Shown here: in pieces, positions 1 through 10,900 of the stretch
Layout: each line of letters opens with the position of its first letter
Position numbering within the stretch: position 1 is the first letter of the stretch
Assembly: GCA_029817715.1 (NCBI GenBank)
Contig: JARUPY010000606.1
Coordinates: 5,022,001-5,086,000 of the forward strand
Direction: 5' to 3'
Source: Melastoma dodecandrum
Lineage: Eukaryota > Streptophyta > Magnoliopsida > Myrtales > Melastomataceae
DNA length: 64,000 bases
Translations under genes and position numbers: made by a program
The notes under the pieces: generated by a model
Seen by the model: only the letters and a program-made list of their open reading frames with translations
Told to the model about the DNA's origin: nothing
Database searches by the model: none

Positions 1-750
1 GGCTGCACATTATAGTAAGATCGAATTCAATGGGATGTGTACTCAAAAGCGTCATTCGATGCTCTGGGGGGCATCGAGTCAGTCACCGTTAGTTGGTTAG
101 TTATTCAGTTAGGGATAGATCTCCCTCCCCTGCCCATTCCGGCACCCTTGCCATGGCAATGGCCGGAGCGAGCAGTGTAATGTGCCACCCGCCGGGTGGA
201 TCACATGAGGACCCCATCGTCATATGTTGAGTGTGACACGAAATTATCCAGACAGATCAATGTTGATTAACTCTTTTCTTCGTCAGTGGTTTGCATGGAG
301 AACAGAGGCGCCCGGTACGTAAAGGTTTGTTTCGAGTCCCCGGGGCTAAGCTCTTGTGTGACTGCTACTATGCGAATACAGCTGGCGAGGGCTAGGAATC
401 ATTGCATCCAAGGAGGCCATGCGCCTATTTTGGGAAGACATTAGGCGAGGGCAGGTCATGGAATGAAGGGCGGCCTGATTATGAAATGTAAAGGCTCTCT
501 GTATCCTTGTGGCCGATAGATCCATTTTTGATGTTGTAGGAGGAAGATCCAGTTGGTGTTAGAGAACATCTAAAAGGTTTTTGAAGAACCAGTAGTCGAC
601 ATTGATGTAAATGTAAATATTATTTTGGCTTGACGACTTTATACAAGATATACGGTTTTATGACTTTGTAAAGTGATAAAAGAGAAGACATGGGAGTGAA
701 TTGGGTGTCCTTAAAGGAGATAGCTTGTAAGAAAAGAAGAGAGCTACTGT
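1..750. other. Intergenic, no recognised gene
   Basis: No open frame with recognisable protein similarity and no RNA gene was found. The last 150 bases are probably the 3' flank of the small minus-strand gene that follows. The left edge could hold the untranslated end of a gene outside the window, but nothing in the sequence proves it. Confidence 0.4.
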
Positions 751-1113
751 TTACCTCGATCTCCTTTGGTTCTCAACATCCACATCCTTGGTGAAAGAGG
801 AGATGAGCCTCATCTGCATCCTCCCGAATACACGGGTCAACTCTGTCGCCTCCTCGATGGCCTTCCTGGCGTCGGCAAGCGCTTCCTCGAGGTCGCAGTT
901 GGTCAAGTAGAACGAACACCTCTGTCTTAAAAGCACGTCGTGCCTCTCCCAGGACATTGCCAACCTCTCTTCCGCATGTTCGAGAGCCTCCAAAACGATC
1001 CGCAGCCCTTTCGACACGATTTCTTGTCTCTGCTGTCGCCTGATGCACGGGATGCAAAATGCAAGCCCCAAGGAGAAACTCAGGATGGCGACCACCACTT
1101 TGTCGCGTCCCAT
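751..1113 (-). CDS. Small membrane-anchored plant protein, function unknown
   Basis: This single-exon frame encodes about 120 residues from the methionine of MGRDKVVVAI. An in-frame methionine 28 codons upstream (position 1197) would give 148 residues. I prefer the inner start because a hydrophobic segment (VVVAILSFSLGLAFCIPCI) then sits right at the N terminus, as a signal anchor. The rest is charged and predicted helical (ALEHAEERLAMSWERHD; EEALADARKAIEEATELTRV), suggesting a short coiled-coil domain facing one side of a membrane. I do not recognise a named family. Codon use and the lack of stops support a real gene. It lies downstream of, and on the same strand as, the ribosomal protein S21 gene. 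Confidence 0.5.
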   Translation of the reverse strand: MGRDKVVVAILSFSLGLAFCIPCIRRQQRQEIVSKGLRIVLEALEHAEERLAMSWERHDVLLRQRCSFYLTNCDLEEALADARKAIEEATELTRVFGRMQMRLISSFTKDVDVENQRRSR

Positions 1114-1615
1114 CTTACAGGTCAAGAATAGAGGAGTTTGTAATAAGTCGATGAGGACATTTCTGGATTGATTCTTTGCTTTATCAATCTGGTTCAAATT
1201 TATTTCTATGGCCTTGTTTATTTTGCTTAAATTGCACTCATTCCATGAATATGCATGAAGTTGCTTCTACCAAGTTTGTAAGGAACATAGTGGCGAACAC
1301 AGAGATGGGAAAGCTCACCCAGAACACTCCTCAACCCTTGAACATGTAAGGTAACCGGGCATTTCACTTTAAACCAGAAGCAGGTTTCTATATGGAAACT
1401 GCAACGAAAGTCAATGGCAACTATCTATCATAGGCCACCACTTGAGGTAACCAACATCACAAAAGCGAATTCCATTAGAACGCAGGTCTGACTCCACAAA
1501 TTTCATTTGGATGGACCACACAATCCTTGTTCTAATGTAATATGAGTGATTTAAAGAGGCTTTTCCACAGGGTGAGAAGAGGAGGGAAGCCACACATTCT
1601 GATTGAGATCAAAAA
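1114..1615. other. 3' flank of RPS21 and spacer
   Basis: This stretch holds the probable 3' untranslated region of the minus-strand ribosomal protein S21 gene and the upstream region of the small gene at 751-1113. An open frame at 1411-1593 has no recognisable similarity and looks like chance. Confidence 0.4.
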
Positions 1616-2328
1616 CTACTGACGAATTTCAGTTATCTTCTTCTGCCAGAGCCGGTCCAGAGCACTGTCGGCATCTCCCTGCAAAAACCAGTTACATATG
1701 TAAATGATTCCTCGCATCAAACCAAACTTAGAACACAAGATAAGAAAAACAGCATCCCCAGTGGTGAATTAGTTACTATTTACAAAATTCCAGCAGATCA
1801 ATGAGAAAAACAAGCACATGCACTTCAAGTAGGGAACAACAGTTTAGAGATCATTCAAAAACTCGTTATCTCCGCTCCCCAGGACAAGAGAAAAGCAGCC
1901 TCCTAATACCACCGACAATACCATTCTATCTCCATACCCTGAACCTCTCATGTGAGACAACACAAGCAATTTCTATAAAACGAAGGACAAAATACTGTGG
2001 AATTAAGCGCACTGATCACGTGACGATAAAAGATTCACAGAACCTGGGCGCGAATGAAATCACAAGGGGCGAAGGTGGTAAGCTGGTTGGTATAGACTCC
2101 ATCAGGTCCCAAGTGCCCAACATTCATCTGAACAGAGGCATGGTCCTTGGAAGTGATGAGCCTATTCGTTGCAGAACTGCACGCCAACAAACACAGAAAA
2201 CATTGCTCTGTGAGAAATCAACTCCGCCCCAGTCCGTCAGATATAGTAATGAGCTCAAACATCAAACCTCAAACCTACCATTTCCTAGGGATGTAGAGAT
2301 CCATGTTCTGTCCCTCTTCTTTCTGCAT
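1616..2328 (-). CDS. RPS21: 40S ribosomal protein S21 (eS21)
   Basis: Three coding exons join in frame: 2279-2328, 2044-2176 and 1616-1678. They encode 81 residues, the usual length of eukaryotic eS21. The N terminus [19 protein letters not shown] and the C terminus [14 protein letters not shown] are strongly conserved in this family. eS21 is part of the small cytosolic ribosomal subunit. All introns are GT-AG. The middle exon reads [20 protein letters not shown] where I recall many plant copies having a GxYTGQF..ALCGF-type sequence, so this may be a diverged paralogue. Long open frames on the opposite strand here are shadows. Because the exons are short, automated ORF calling misses this gene entirely. 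Confidence 0.92.
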
Positions 2329-2610
2329 CTTGACTACTTACTACGACTCAGCGACTTCAGCAGCGAAAAATCTAGAAAACAACACAAACCGTCACGCATC
2401 AGTCGAATTCAACGCCGCCGTAAGAATTCCCGAGAAGCCAGAATCAGTAGAAGCCAAAACCAAACCAAACTTAGAAAAATCAAAAGGAATCGCAGAGGAG
2501 AACAAAGAACGCATCGACAAGAGATGGGAGTTACCAGAAGAACCCCAGGCGTCTCCTGGAGCAGCGAGGTCTGATTGAGGGGAGGGAGGCGACAGGCGCT
2601 GGCTGATTTT

Positions 2611-2622
2611 TTTTTATATAGT
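2611..2622 (-). promoter_or_regulatory. TATA box of RPS21
   Basis: Read on the minus strand this is ACTATATAAAAA, about 285 bp upstream of the S21 start codon, leaving room for a leader and possibly a leader intron. It lies only about 27 bp from the terminator of the tRNA gene upstream. Confidence 0.55.
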
Positions 2623-2648
2623 TTATGAAAACCCTGGGCAAAGAAAAC

Positions 2649-2653
2649 AAAAA
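2649..2653 (-). terminator. RNA polymerase III T-run terminator
   Basis: Five T residues on the minus strand start a few bases after the tRNA-Glu 3' end, followed by a second TTTT. This is the standard Pol III stop signal. Confidence 0.75.
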
Positions 2654-2655
2654 GG

Positions 2656-2727
2656 TTCCATTGCCGGGAATCGAACCCGGGTCTCCTGGGTGAAAGCCAG
2701 ATATCCTAACCGCTGGACGACAATGGA
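2656..2727 (-). tRNA. tRNA-Glu (anticodon TTC)
   Basis: The minus strand folds as a complete 72-nt cloverleaf. The acceptor TCCATTG pairs with CAATGGA and is followed by discriminator A. The D stem is GTCC/GGAT, the anticodon loop CTTTCAC gives anticodon TTC, and the T arm is CCGGG-TTCGATT-CCCGG. There is no intron and no encoded CCA, as expected of a eukaryotic nuclear tRNA gene. The internal B box GGTTCGATTCC is intact and a T-run terminator follows. Confidence 0.96.
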
Positions 2728-3352
2728 TTAGCCTGACAGGGGGACCGAGTCTAAATTAATATTGTTGTTTTTTCATCTGTTCCATCTTCAACACTCTCTC
2801 GACCAGCCCCAAACAAACCTCTAATTATTGATTACCCCTCCGCCTACTCCAGCCCCACTTCTTTCCTCACTGGCGTTTACTGCTTGCTACTTTACCACCA
2901 CCCTGCGCCCCCGTCCAAACCTCGACCCTCATTGCCCGAGCCTAAGATCACACCCCTGACCACGACGTCCGCCTTTCGACCCCTCCAGACCACCCGCGAC
3001 GGGCACCATCGTCATAGTGACCGCAAACATCTTGTTGACGACGAATAGTAGTAGTACTAGACAAACATAAAAGATTTATTTTTGCTGTTCCAAGAGCTCA
3101 AAATACTGGCATGAAAAATACAATCGATAAGTTCTCAAACTTTATATGTTTAGGAGAAAGCATAGTATTATTCTGGTGATATTTTGGTATATATAAAATA
3201 AAGAATTCGCATATACGTCAACTTCGAGGACGTACTTCATCACCACATTGATGGTTTTAAAAGGTTGTACAATGCAGAATAACTGAGAGCGGTTCGAACC
3301 CTCTTCAGAGATCGAGATTAAGGACAAGGTACGAGGAAAAGAGGCTTCTCGT
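2728..3352. other. Spacer between tRNA-Glu and pectinesterase
   Basis: The first half is C-rich on the plus strand, the second half AT-rich. The part nearest 3352 is probably the 3' untranslated region of the minus-strand pectinesterase. The small open frame at 3142-3327 is not supported by similarity. Confidence 0.4.
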
Positions 3353-5164
3353 TTAGAGGTTCATCATTCCCGGGACGAAAGGCACGCCTGTCCTTGGGAT
3401 CCATGCGTTACCAAGGATGAACTTGTCCGCGGTGAACTCGAGGGCCTGCTTCGAGGTTATGGTCTTGATCCCCTTCCACTTCACGCGCTTGGCCATGCTC
3501 GACCCGGGTCCCCTGTTCTTGAGCTCTGTGTAGTAGAGCGTGTCGAGGCCAAAGGTCCCCAACCACGGCAACCAACCCGTCGGGTCGATGGCGCCGCTGA
3601 TGTACGACTGCATGATGATGGTCCTGGAGTACTCCTTCCATGGCCTGCCGAGGTAGGACTTCGTGACTTTGCTAACAGCGGCGTAGGAATGGGCTCCGGC
3701 GATGGTGCAGTTCTGGAGGACGATGCCTGTGGGCTCATCTGGCTTCTTCCTTCCCTGGGCCGTGACGATGCAGGCCTGGTTCTCAAGGGGTGCGCGGATG
3801 AGGAAGTTGCAGTTCTGGAATACAGCCAAGGCATTGCCGAAGACGAAGTCAATGGTCCCGGTGATGGTGCAGTCGCGGTAGAACTGGCGCTTGGCGTGGA
3901 CGTAGAGGGTGTCTTGGTACCCATTCATGTGACAGTTGTAGAACACGGACCAGTCGGACTGTACGCGGAGGGCCACAGCTTGGTGCTTGATCGCTCCAGC
4001 AGTGTTCTCGAATCCGATGTCCTTTGCCATGAAGTGGTTCCCGAGAACAGCTGCACCGGCCCAATCAAAAAGCAAAACCACCCATCAGTTGTCCGTCGAC
4101 ATGGTGTGCATGACGAACAAATCGTGGAACAAAATAGAAGAGTACTCACAGACGGTGGCAGTGGCAAAGGTCTGGATGCCATCGACAAAGTTCCGGCTAC
4201 CGGAAATGATGGTCTTGGTGGGTCCATCACCTATGACGACTAAGTTGTCCATCTTCTTCGAGAAGATGACGTTCTCCTTGTAGATTCCCTGCTTGATGTA
4301 TAGCACGAAGGTCTTCTTGCTCTTCAACGGGATGTCTTTCAGAGCCTCGTTGATCGTTTTGTACTTTCCACTTCCATCCTTGGCGACTACGAGGTTGGCC
4401 TTGATCGGTCTGCGGGATTCCAAAAGCCTTCTCCTGACAGGTTCGATCCAGTCAGGCATTTCCCCGTGTCCGAGGACCCGTTCTTCCTGAAGCAGCTTGC
4501 GGCTGAACATCTGCTGCAGGTCTAAGTCGGACAGGATCTTGTAGATTTGAGTGACCATCGTCAGTCCGTTGCTGGTCAGCTCCATGGAGTTCTTCAACGC
4601 CTCGCGCATCTTCTGCCCCGCGTTGCCGGTCGCGTTCTCGAACCCGTCAAGGCAAGTCTCCTGGTAGGTCAACGCAGCACTGAGCCACGTCTTGAGGTCT
4701 AGGAGGAGTTCGTCAATCTTGCTGAGGTCGAGCGTGTCGAGCTTTGAGAGCGTCCTGCTTAGGTCATCACCGGCATACTCCATGAGCTCCTTGCAGTTCT
4801 CGAGGGCCTGCGAGGAACGGGGGTCCTTGGCGAGCTCCTTAAGCGTGACGGACTTAGCCGCCGCCTCCCTGACATAACTCACAGTAACATTAATCCCAAC
4901 CTTGACGAGCTCCTTGGGGTCGGTGGTGTTCGCCCCGTCCTTCTCGAGAGCCTTAACGCACGTGTCCTTGTACTCTGTGGGCTGGCAGATGGCCTGGATT
5001 GCCTTGTTGGAAGCAGAAACCTCGCCGTCCCCGGAGTTACCATCCCCTTTTGGCTGGGACCGGTTCTCGGCAATGCCGACGAAGAGCGCAACACCAACAA
5101 CTACCAAAATGATGGAGGAGAGGGCGGTCACGGCGACCCTCCTCTTCTTGTTATCTTCACCCAT
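3353..5164 (-). CDS. Pectinesterase/pectinesterase inhibitor (type I PME)
   Basis: Two exons (4150-5164 and 3353-4050) are separated by a 99-bp GT-AG intron, the usual intron position for this family, giving a 570-residue precursor. Residues 10-32 form a membrane anchor or signal segment (VAVTALSSIILVVVGVALFV). Residues 50-215 are the PMEI inhibitor domain with spaced cysteines (AICQPTEYKDTC, LENCKEL, YQETCL). Two basic processing motifs follow (RKLL near 222 and RRLL near 246). The catalytic domain begins near residue 256 (KANLVVAKDGSGKYKTI) and carries GYQDTLY, GTIDFVFGNA and YLGRPWKEYSRT, including the catalytic Asp and Arg regions. The enzyme removes methyl esters from cell-wall homogalacturonan after the inhibitor domain is cleaved off. 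An in-frame methionine five codons upstream (5179) is an alternative start. Confidence 0.95.
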
Positions 5165-5307
5165 GTCTAGAGGCAGCAAAAGTGTTATGATATCCGCTGG
5201 AAGGGAGGAAGGAGGAATTCAGACAAACAAAGGCAGAACTCTTTTCTTTTCTCTGCTTTCCTTTTCTTTCTACCTCGGATGAGTTTTAGGACATGATTGT
5301 TTCCTCC

Positions 5308-5316
5308 ATTATATAT
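5308..5316 (-). promoter_or_regulatory. TATA box of the pectinesterase gene
   Basis: TATATAAT on the minus strand lies about 145 bp upstream of the start codon, a normal distance for a plant promoter with a leader of about 110 nt. Confidence 0.55.
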
Positions 5317-5399
5317 GAATTTGAAAGGGGGAAGTCTGTTGAAGAGCCTCTGGAGGGTGTCGTCAAATTTAGCCAAAAACAAAGGAGAGTAAGATAAAT

Positions 5400-6940
5400 A
5401 CGGTGGTGGTTATACGAAGTAGTAGTATTTGTGATTCAAACACGGTTACACCCGCAAGACACTTAAATTAGGTATCAGTGTATAACAAACAAAACAACAA
5501 CTACTCCCAAATCTTGTATATTTCACGGTAATAAGGGAGGTTGGATTTGTTTTTGTTTCCCTCTCTGTTACTAACCACGAAGAAGAAAAGGCTTACTGGA
5601 TAAGAATACTTTACACTAAATATAGCAACGCCCTTGCATACAGCAACCACATTACATGATGGACTGGCCCTTTATTTTATTGTTAAAGACCATATAGCCC
5701 CATTCGCAGACGACGAATCAAACACGAATAACGCCATCAACCGCGCGCGGGTCATTCATATTTGATCCACCGCCTGTGAATTAAACCACGGTCCTCAACG
5801 TGCGCGCCCCATTTCAGCTATCCACAAGCGAAACGGTGTTATTTGTCCGTGCTCCCGTGCTCGCTCGAAGGGCCCTGTCATTTGTTCGGCAATCGGTCAG
5901 TTCACGAAACTTCCCCGGTGAAATTGAACTAAGGTCAGATAAACTGGGAATGCATGCTAACCTTCTAGGACTGCAACTCCGACGCCCGGTTCAACGTGCA
6001 TTGCGAGACAAATCCGTTTGTAGCAGTAGTAGTTAGGAAGGAAGGATCGACATTTCGCTCTACATCTACCTGCGCTATATATACAACAAAGGAATTAGTA
6101 CACGATACGATAGGGGAAGGGCTTCTCGGACTGGTTTCGATCGAAGAGCATATCGTTAACATGACGACATGAAAACGAGGTCGCGACAGGTCCAGACCAT
6201 GGAGGAGAAGGGTCGGCGACATCCGTTGCGACATCTCCTGTCCTATGTAATAAAGAGGAGGGGGGGAGTCATGATAAGAAGTGAATATGGTGGAGTTCCC
6301 TTTATCCCTCTACTAATTGAAAGACACTATGATGGGAGTCAAAAAGAAGGGATAGATGAATAGTAAAAATAATTTTTAAATTATGCGTATTCGATCTTTT
6401 TAATACCTAGATAAATAATTATCCGTATTCGGGGAATACGAGGAATACCTAAAAAATCGGTATCGTAAAAAATCAAAATGTTTTTCTTTGATTTTTTTTC
6501 CCTTTTTTGTCTGGTTAATGGATGGAGAAATGGTCCCTGCAACAACGCAGGGAGAAGAAGAAGAAAATAAAAAAGGAAAAAGGAAAGAATGTTCACATAC
6601 CGCGTTCACTATGTCAAAATATATGTTTTCGAGAGGATGCGCACCCACCTTTTTTTTTACATATAACTCAATAAGTAAGCCATCGATTTCAAATTCAACC
6701 TCTTAATATTCGTGATAAAAAATCTACTGATTAAAAAAAAAATTCTTCTTCTTCCTCTTAACATGCTTCTGGGATGTGGTTTAAAAACAAAAGGTAAGCT
6801 TCTGAAATAATTGTCACAAATTTTGTACATGCCACTGTATAAATTACTAGCATCATCATCATGGTCATCTTGCTGATGTCATGTCATCCCAAAACTAACG
6901 TCGGACTGACGTCACATTCATTAATTTTTATTATTATTAT
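5400..6940. other. Intergenic, no supported gene
   Basis: This AT-rich spacer lies between the pectinesterase and TOPLESS-related promoters. Open frames here (for example 5800-6036, 5965-6234 and 6169-6363) have no recognisable domains and overlap one another on both strands. A TATA-like run (CTATATATAC) near 6075 has no clear gene downstream. Confidence 0.4.
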
Positions 6941-6943
6941 TAT

Positions 6944-7506
6944 TTGGCAAAATATACGATAAACTTTCTGTTTTGTCAAAATCTTTTTTGGCTATACAAT
7001 ATTATCACTATCTTTAAGGTTGTAATTTTTTGTGGCAAATCTTGAATTTTACTCTGAGGAAACCAAACACGGCCTTAATACTGTCTAACAGTTATCCTAT
7101 AATAGTTGACTTTTAACCTCTCATTGCATCGTTTTGCAATCCAGTTTATGCGTAGTAGTAACCTCACAATAAATCCATCATTCGTTCTTCGTCGATTTTA
7201 CAGATTCTTAACAGCATCAATAACTACAGTCCAACTTCGACTTCCAAATTACTTAATTTAACTATTAAAATTATATAATAAATAACACATGAAATTGTTT
7301 AATATTATTATCCATTTTTTCACTTTTTTTAGTCAATAATTGAAATTTAAAAATTAGGACCTGTTTGGTTTTCTAATAATAAAATCCAAGATTGGCCACA
7401 AAAAATTACAACCTTAAAGATAGTGATAATATCATATAGCCAAAAAAGATTTTGACAAAATAGAAAGTTTGAGCATAGTTTATGATATTATCGTATATTT
7501 TGCCTA
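6944..7506. mobile_element. Inverted-repeat element (MITE pair or foldback)
   Basis: The left arm (about 6944-7074) and right arm (about 7356-7506) are inverted copies of one another with scattered differences and small indels. Both contain CAAAATATACGATAA, CAAAATCTTTTTTGGCTATA, ATTATCACTATCTTTAAGG and end in AACCAAACA. The AACCAAACACGGCC / GGACCTGTTTGGTT ends face inwards; sequences of this type are often the outer ends of plant MITEs. The structure may therefore be two MITE copies inserted head to head, not one element. The roughly 280-bp centre codes for nothing I can see. Confidence 0.6.
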
Positions 7507-7984
7507 AATCGTTTTTAATTAAAATTCTGTTGTTTTGACCGCTAAAGGGTGAACCAAAAGTGGTGGGGAGCCGAGCCGGACCGGACCGGACCGACTCGTC
7601 TGCCGAACGGTTTGGCTGGGTTTGAATGTCGTTGCTTCCGGATCCCAGACCCGCCTCCTGATCACATCGATAAGCCGGGTAATAAGCTAACCGACTTATT
7701 TGATCAACAAAAGATCTTCTCACTGACTGATCTTTCAGTTGAATAAAACAAGAGAAAGCCACGAAGATAGCAAGACTCCTCCAGTCCTCGCCACCACCTT
7801 AGAAATCCTCGCATTCCGGGCCGTGTTTCGTTCCCGGACCGACGTAGCCTTCGATTCCTCGAGTGTCTGTGTTTGTTCCCCCAGGATCGGAGCTCGGATT
7901 TCGTCGTCGTGGGGTGTTTCGACATTCGAGATTACCACTTCGCCCGGAGTTTGGTTGGAAAAGAAAAATACAAGGAAGAAGAAG

Positions 7985-10900
7985 ATGTCGTCGTCGTCTT
8001 TGAGCAGGGAACAACTGGTTTTCCTCATCCTCGAGTTCTTGGAGGAAGAGAAGTTCATGGAGTCCGTCCACAGGTTATTTGAATCTTTCTTTTTCCTTCC
8101 TGTTCTTGGGGTTGGTGAGTAGCCGATGCTCGTGAGGTATCTACGGTTAGTGTCTGTCTTTCTGGATGTTGGTTGTTAAAGAAAGCGGGACAGGGGACTT
8201 CCGGGGGATTATATTCACGGATTGAAATTATGGCATTTGTTCCGGATAGAAAAGAGAATCCAAGCATATCTCATGACACTAAATGTGTGTAAATCTGTTC
8301 TTGTTTGTCAAATCAGACCCTTGATGTAATGTCAAATTCTACTATAAGAACTGGACGAACTGCCTTTTCTTTTTCTTTTTTGTGTGCCTAGAATCATGTC
8401 TAAATTACCTCCTTAAAAATTATGGCAGATTTTGTGCTCAAACCTTAGTTTCTTGTTTTTTCCATATTCATGAATTTCGGGGTACTTTTTCTGGAAAGTA
8501 GCTTCTGGGTAGTTTGTTGTCTCAGTTGATAAAGATATAATAAATTTTGGGATCTTTTCATAATGTCTCTCTGTTTTTTCCCTTGCAAAACAAAAAAAAT
8601 GGCTATGTTAGCCAGTTCATATGCCTTCCGTTAGGGATATTTAAGTGTCCGAAAATCTTGAGATGGGGTGCAATCCAGGGAATTACTTCTTGTTCAAAAG
8701 TTGATCTCAGACGCATTTGTCTCCACATAGCAGCCATTGTTGTCCAACGGATAAGCATTTTTGTCATGTCTGTAAGCACTATTGGCTTCCGAGCAATCCA
8801 TAATGTAAGTTGTTCCGACATCACGTGTTTAATCATGTTGTAGTCTGGAGAAGGAATCTGGTTTCTTCTTCAACATGAAGTATTTCGAAGAGAAAGTCCA
8901 GTCTGGAGAATGGGAAGAAGTTGAGAAGTACTTGACTGGATTTACAAGGGTGGATGACAATCGCTGCTCCACGAAAATCTTCTTTGAGATCAGGAAGCAG
9001 AAGTATCTTGAGGCACTTGATCGGTACATACTGAGCCAAAAAAATTATCATGGTTTTCCTTCTCTTACAATGTTGGCAAGCTTATGAAAGTCTGTCGGGT
9101 TGTTTCAGGCAAGACAAGGCGAAAGCACTTGATATCCTAGTTACTGATCTCAAAGTATTTTCTAGATTTAATGAGGAATCATACAAAGAGTTAACTCAAC
9201 TTCTCACTCTCAGTAATTTTAGGTAATCCATTCTTTTTCTATGTAGTACAGATTGCTGCTGTTCACTTATGATGGCCTGCGCTGCTATCAATATTTTCAC
9301 CGTAGTTGAAGAACGATCAATATTTCTTTCTTTTTACTAATTATATCGTGTCGTTACAGGTTTAAGCGATTAATATTTATTGCTTTTTACTCATTTGTCT
9401 TTCTCTTCTGTGCAGGGAAAATGAGCAGCTGTTAATGTACGGGGATACAAAAACTGCTCGGAACAGATTGTTGATAGAGCTTAAGAAACTTGTAGAGGCA
9501 AATCCTTTATTTCAGGATAAGCTCATTTTTCCGGTGCCGAAGGCTCCAATATCGCAGATGCTGATTAATCAGAGGTAAAGTTGATCGCTAATCAGAGGTG
9601 AAGTTTAAATTAAGACAAGCAGAAAGCTGAAATCTAGTACCTGTGACTTGCAGTTTGAATTGGCGGTACCAACTCTTGAAGAATCCAAGGGTGAAACCAG
9701 ACATAAAAGCTTTATTTGCCGACCACACATGTTCTCCTTCCAATGGTCCTGTTGCACCTACTCCTTCTATTCTCCAAATTTTGAAGCCACCTTCTTGTAC
9801 ACCACTTGGAGCTCATGGGGTATGGTGGAAGCAATCTTTCTAAAACTTCAGCTGATTATTTGAATTTAAATGATTTCTGTTTTTAGACTGATGAAACGTC
9901 TTGCTTTGCAGCCTTTCCCACCACCTGCAGCCACATCAGCCAGTGACGATGCTTGGGCTGGTAGGATGGCCAATGCATCTGCCACCTCATCTGTTCAAGA
10001 TACAGTGGTTACGGGATCTGCAATCACAGGTCCACCTAATCAAGGTAGGCACGTCAAGAAAAAGTTATCCGTGTGACAACGCCATGGGTTTAGTATCTCA
10101 AATATGTGTGTCGTTGATGTGTCCTGCCACTCTGTACACATTCTTACCCCAAGCTCATCTATTGGTTGCCCTTTATTCTGTTTATAGCATGCACGCTGAA
10201 CCTAGGAGCTTATTCTCTAAAACTGATCCTCTTGCTGGCAGTTTCCGTTACGAAAAGACCAATTACACCTGCTGCTCCTGGTATGGTTGATTGTCAAAAC
10301 TTGGACCATGATCAACCCATGAAGAGGCTGAGGCCTTCACGATCCGTTGAAGAGGTGAACAAGTTCTTGCAATGATTTCTTCATAAACCATTGGATTTTC
10401 CTGGAGCTTTTGTCCAGCAGAGATATTAAAATTTACCCCACTTCTCACTCATTTCTTCTATTACATTGCTCAGGTGACGTACCCGATTGCTCGGCGGCCG
10501 ACCTCTTGGTCAATAGACAATCTTCCCTGGAAAGTTGCAACCACTATACACCAAGGAGCTGTTGTCAGTAGCCTGGATTTTCATCCTTCGCATCTGACTG
10601 TGCTTGTTGGTATGGAGTTTGTTGCTATTGAATATTGATGAGCAACTACTTGGGTGTTTACCCTTTCAAAGATTATGACTAGCTTCAACTCTGAATAATG
10701 AATAATCCTGCCGACTTTGCACTCCCTGTAGTTGGCTGCAACAATGGTGATATTTCTCTCTGGGAACTTATATCTCGAGAGAGATTAGTCACAAAGCCAT
10801 TCAAAATTTGGGATATGGATTCCGGATCAATCACTTTTCAGGTACATCATTAGCATGATCATAAGAGGACTTTTTTCAGGATATGAATCTTGGCCTTCCA

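Noticed and set aside
1801..2578. Long plus-strand ORFs (257 and 91 codons)
   Set aside because: They run antisense through the introns and exons of the ribosomal protein S21 gene and have no protein-like composition.
3689..5282. Several plus-strand ORFs of 60-184 codons
   Set aside because: They are complementary-strand shadows of the GC-rich pectinesterase exons.
5965..6234. 89-codon minus-strand ORF as a gene
   Set aside because: No domain, no conserved start context, and overlapping open frames on the other strand.
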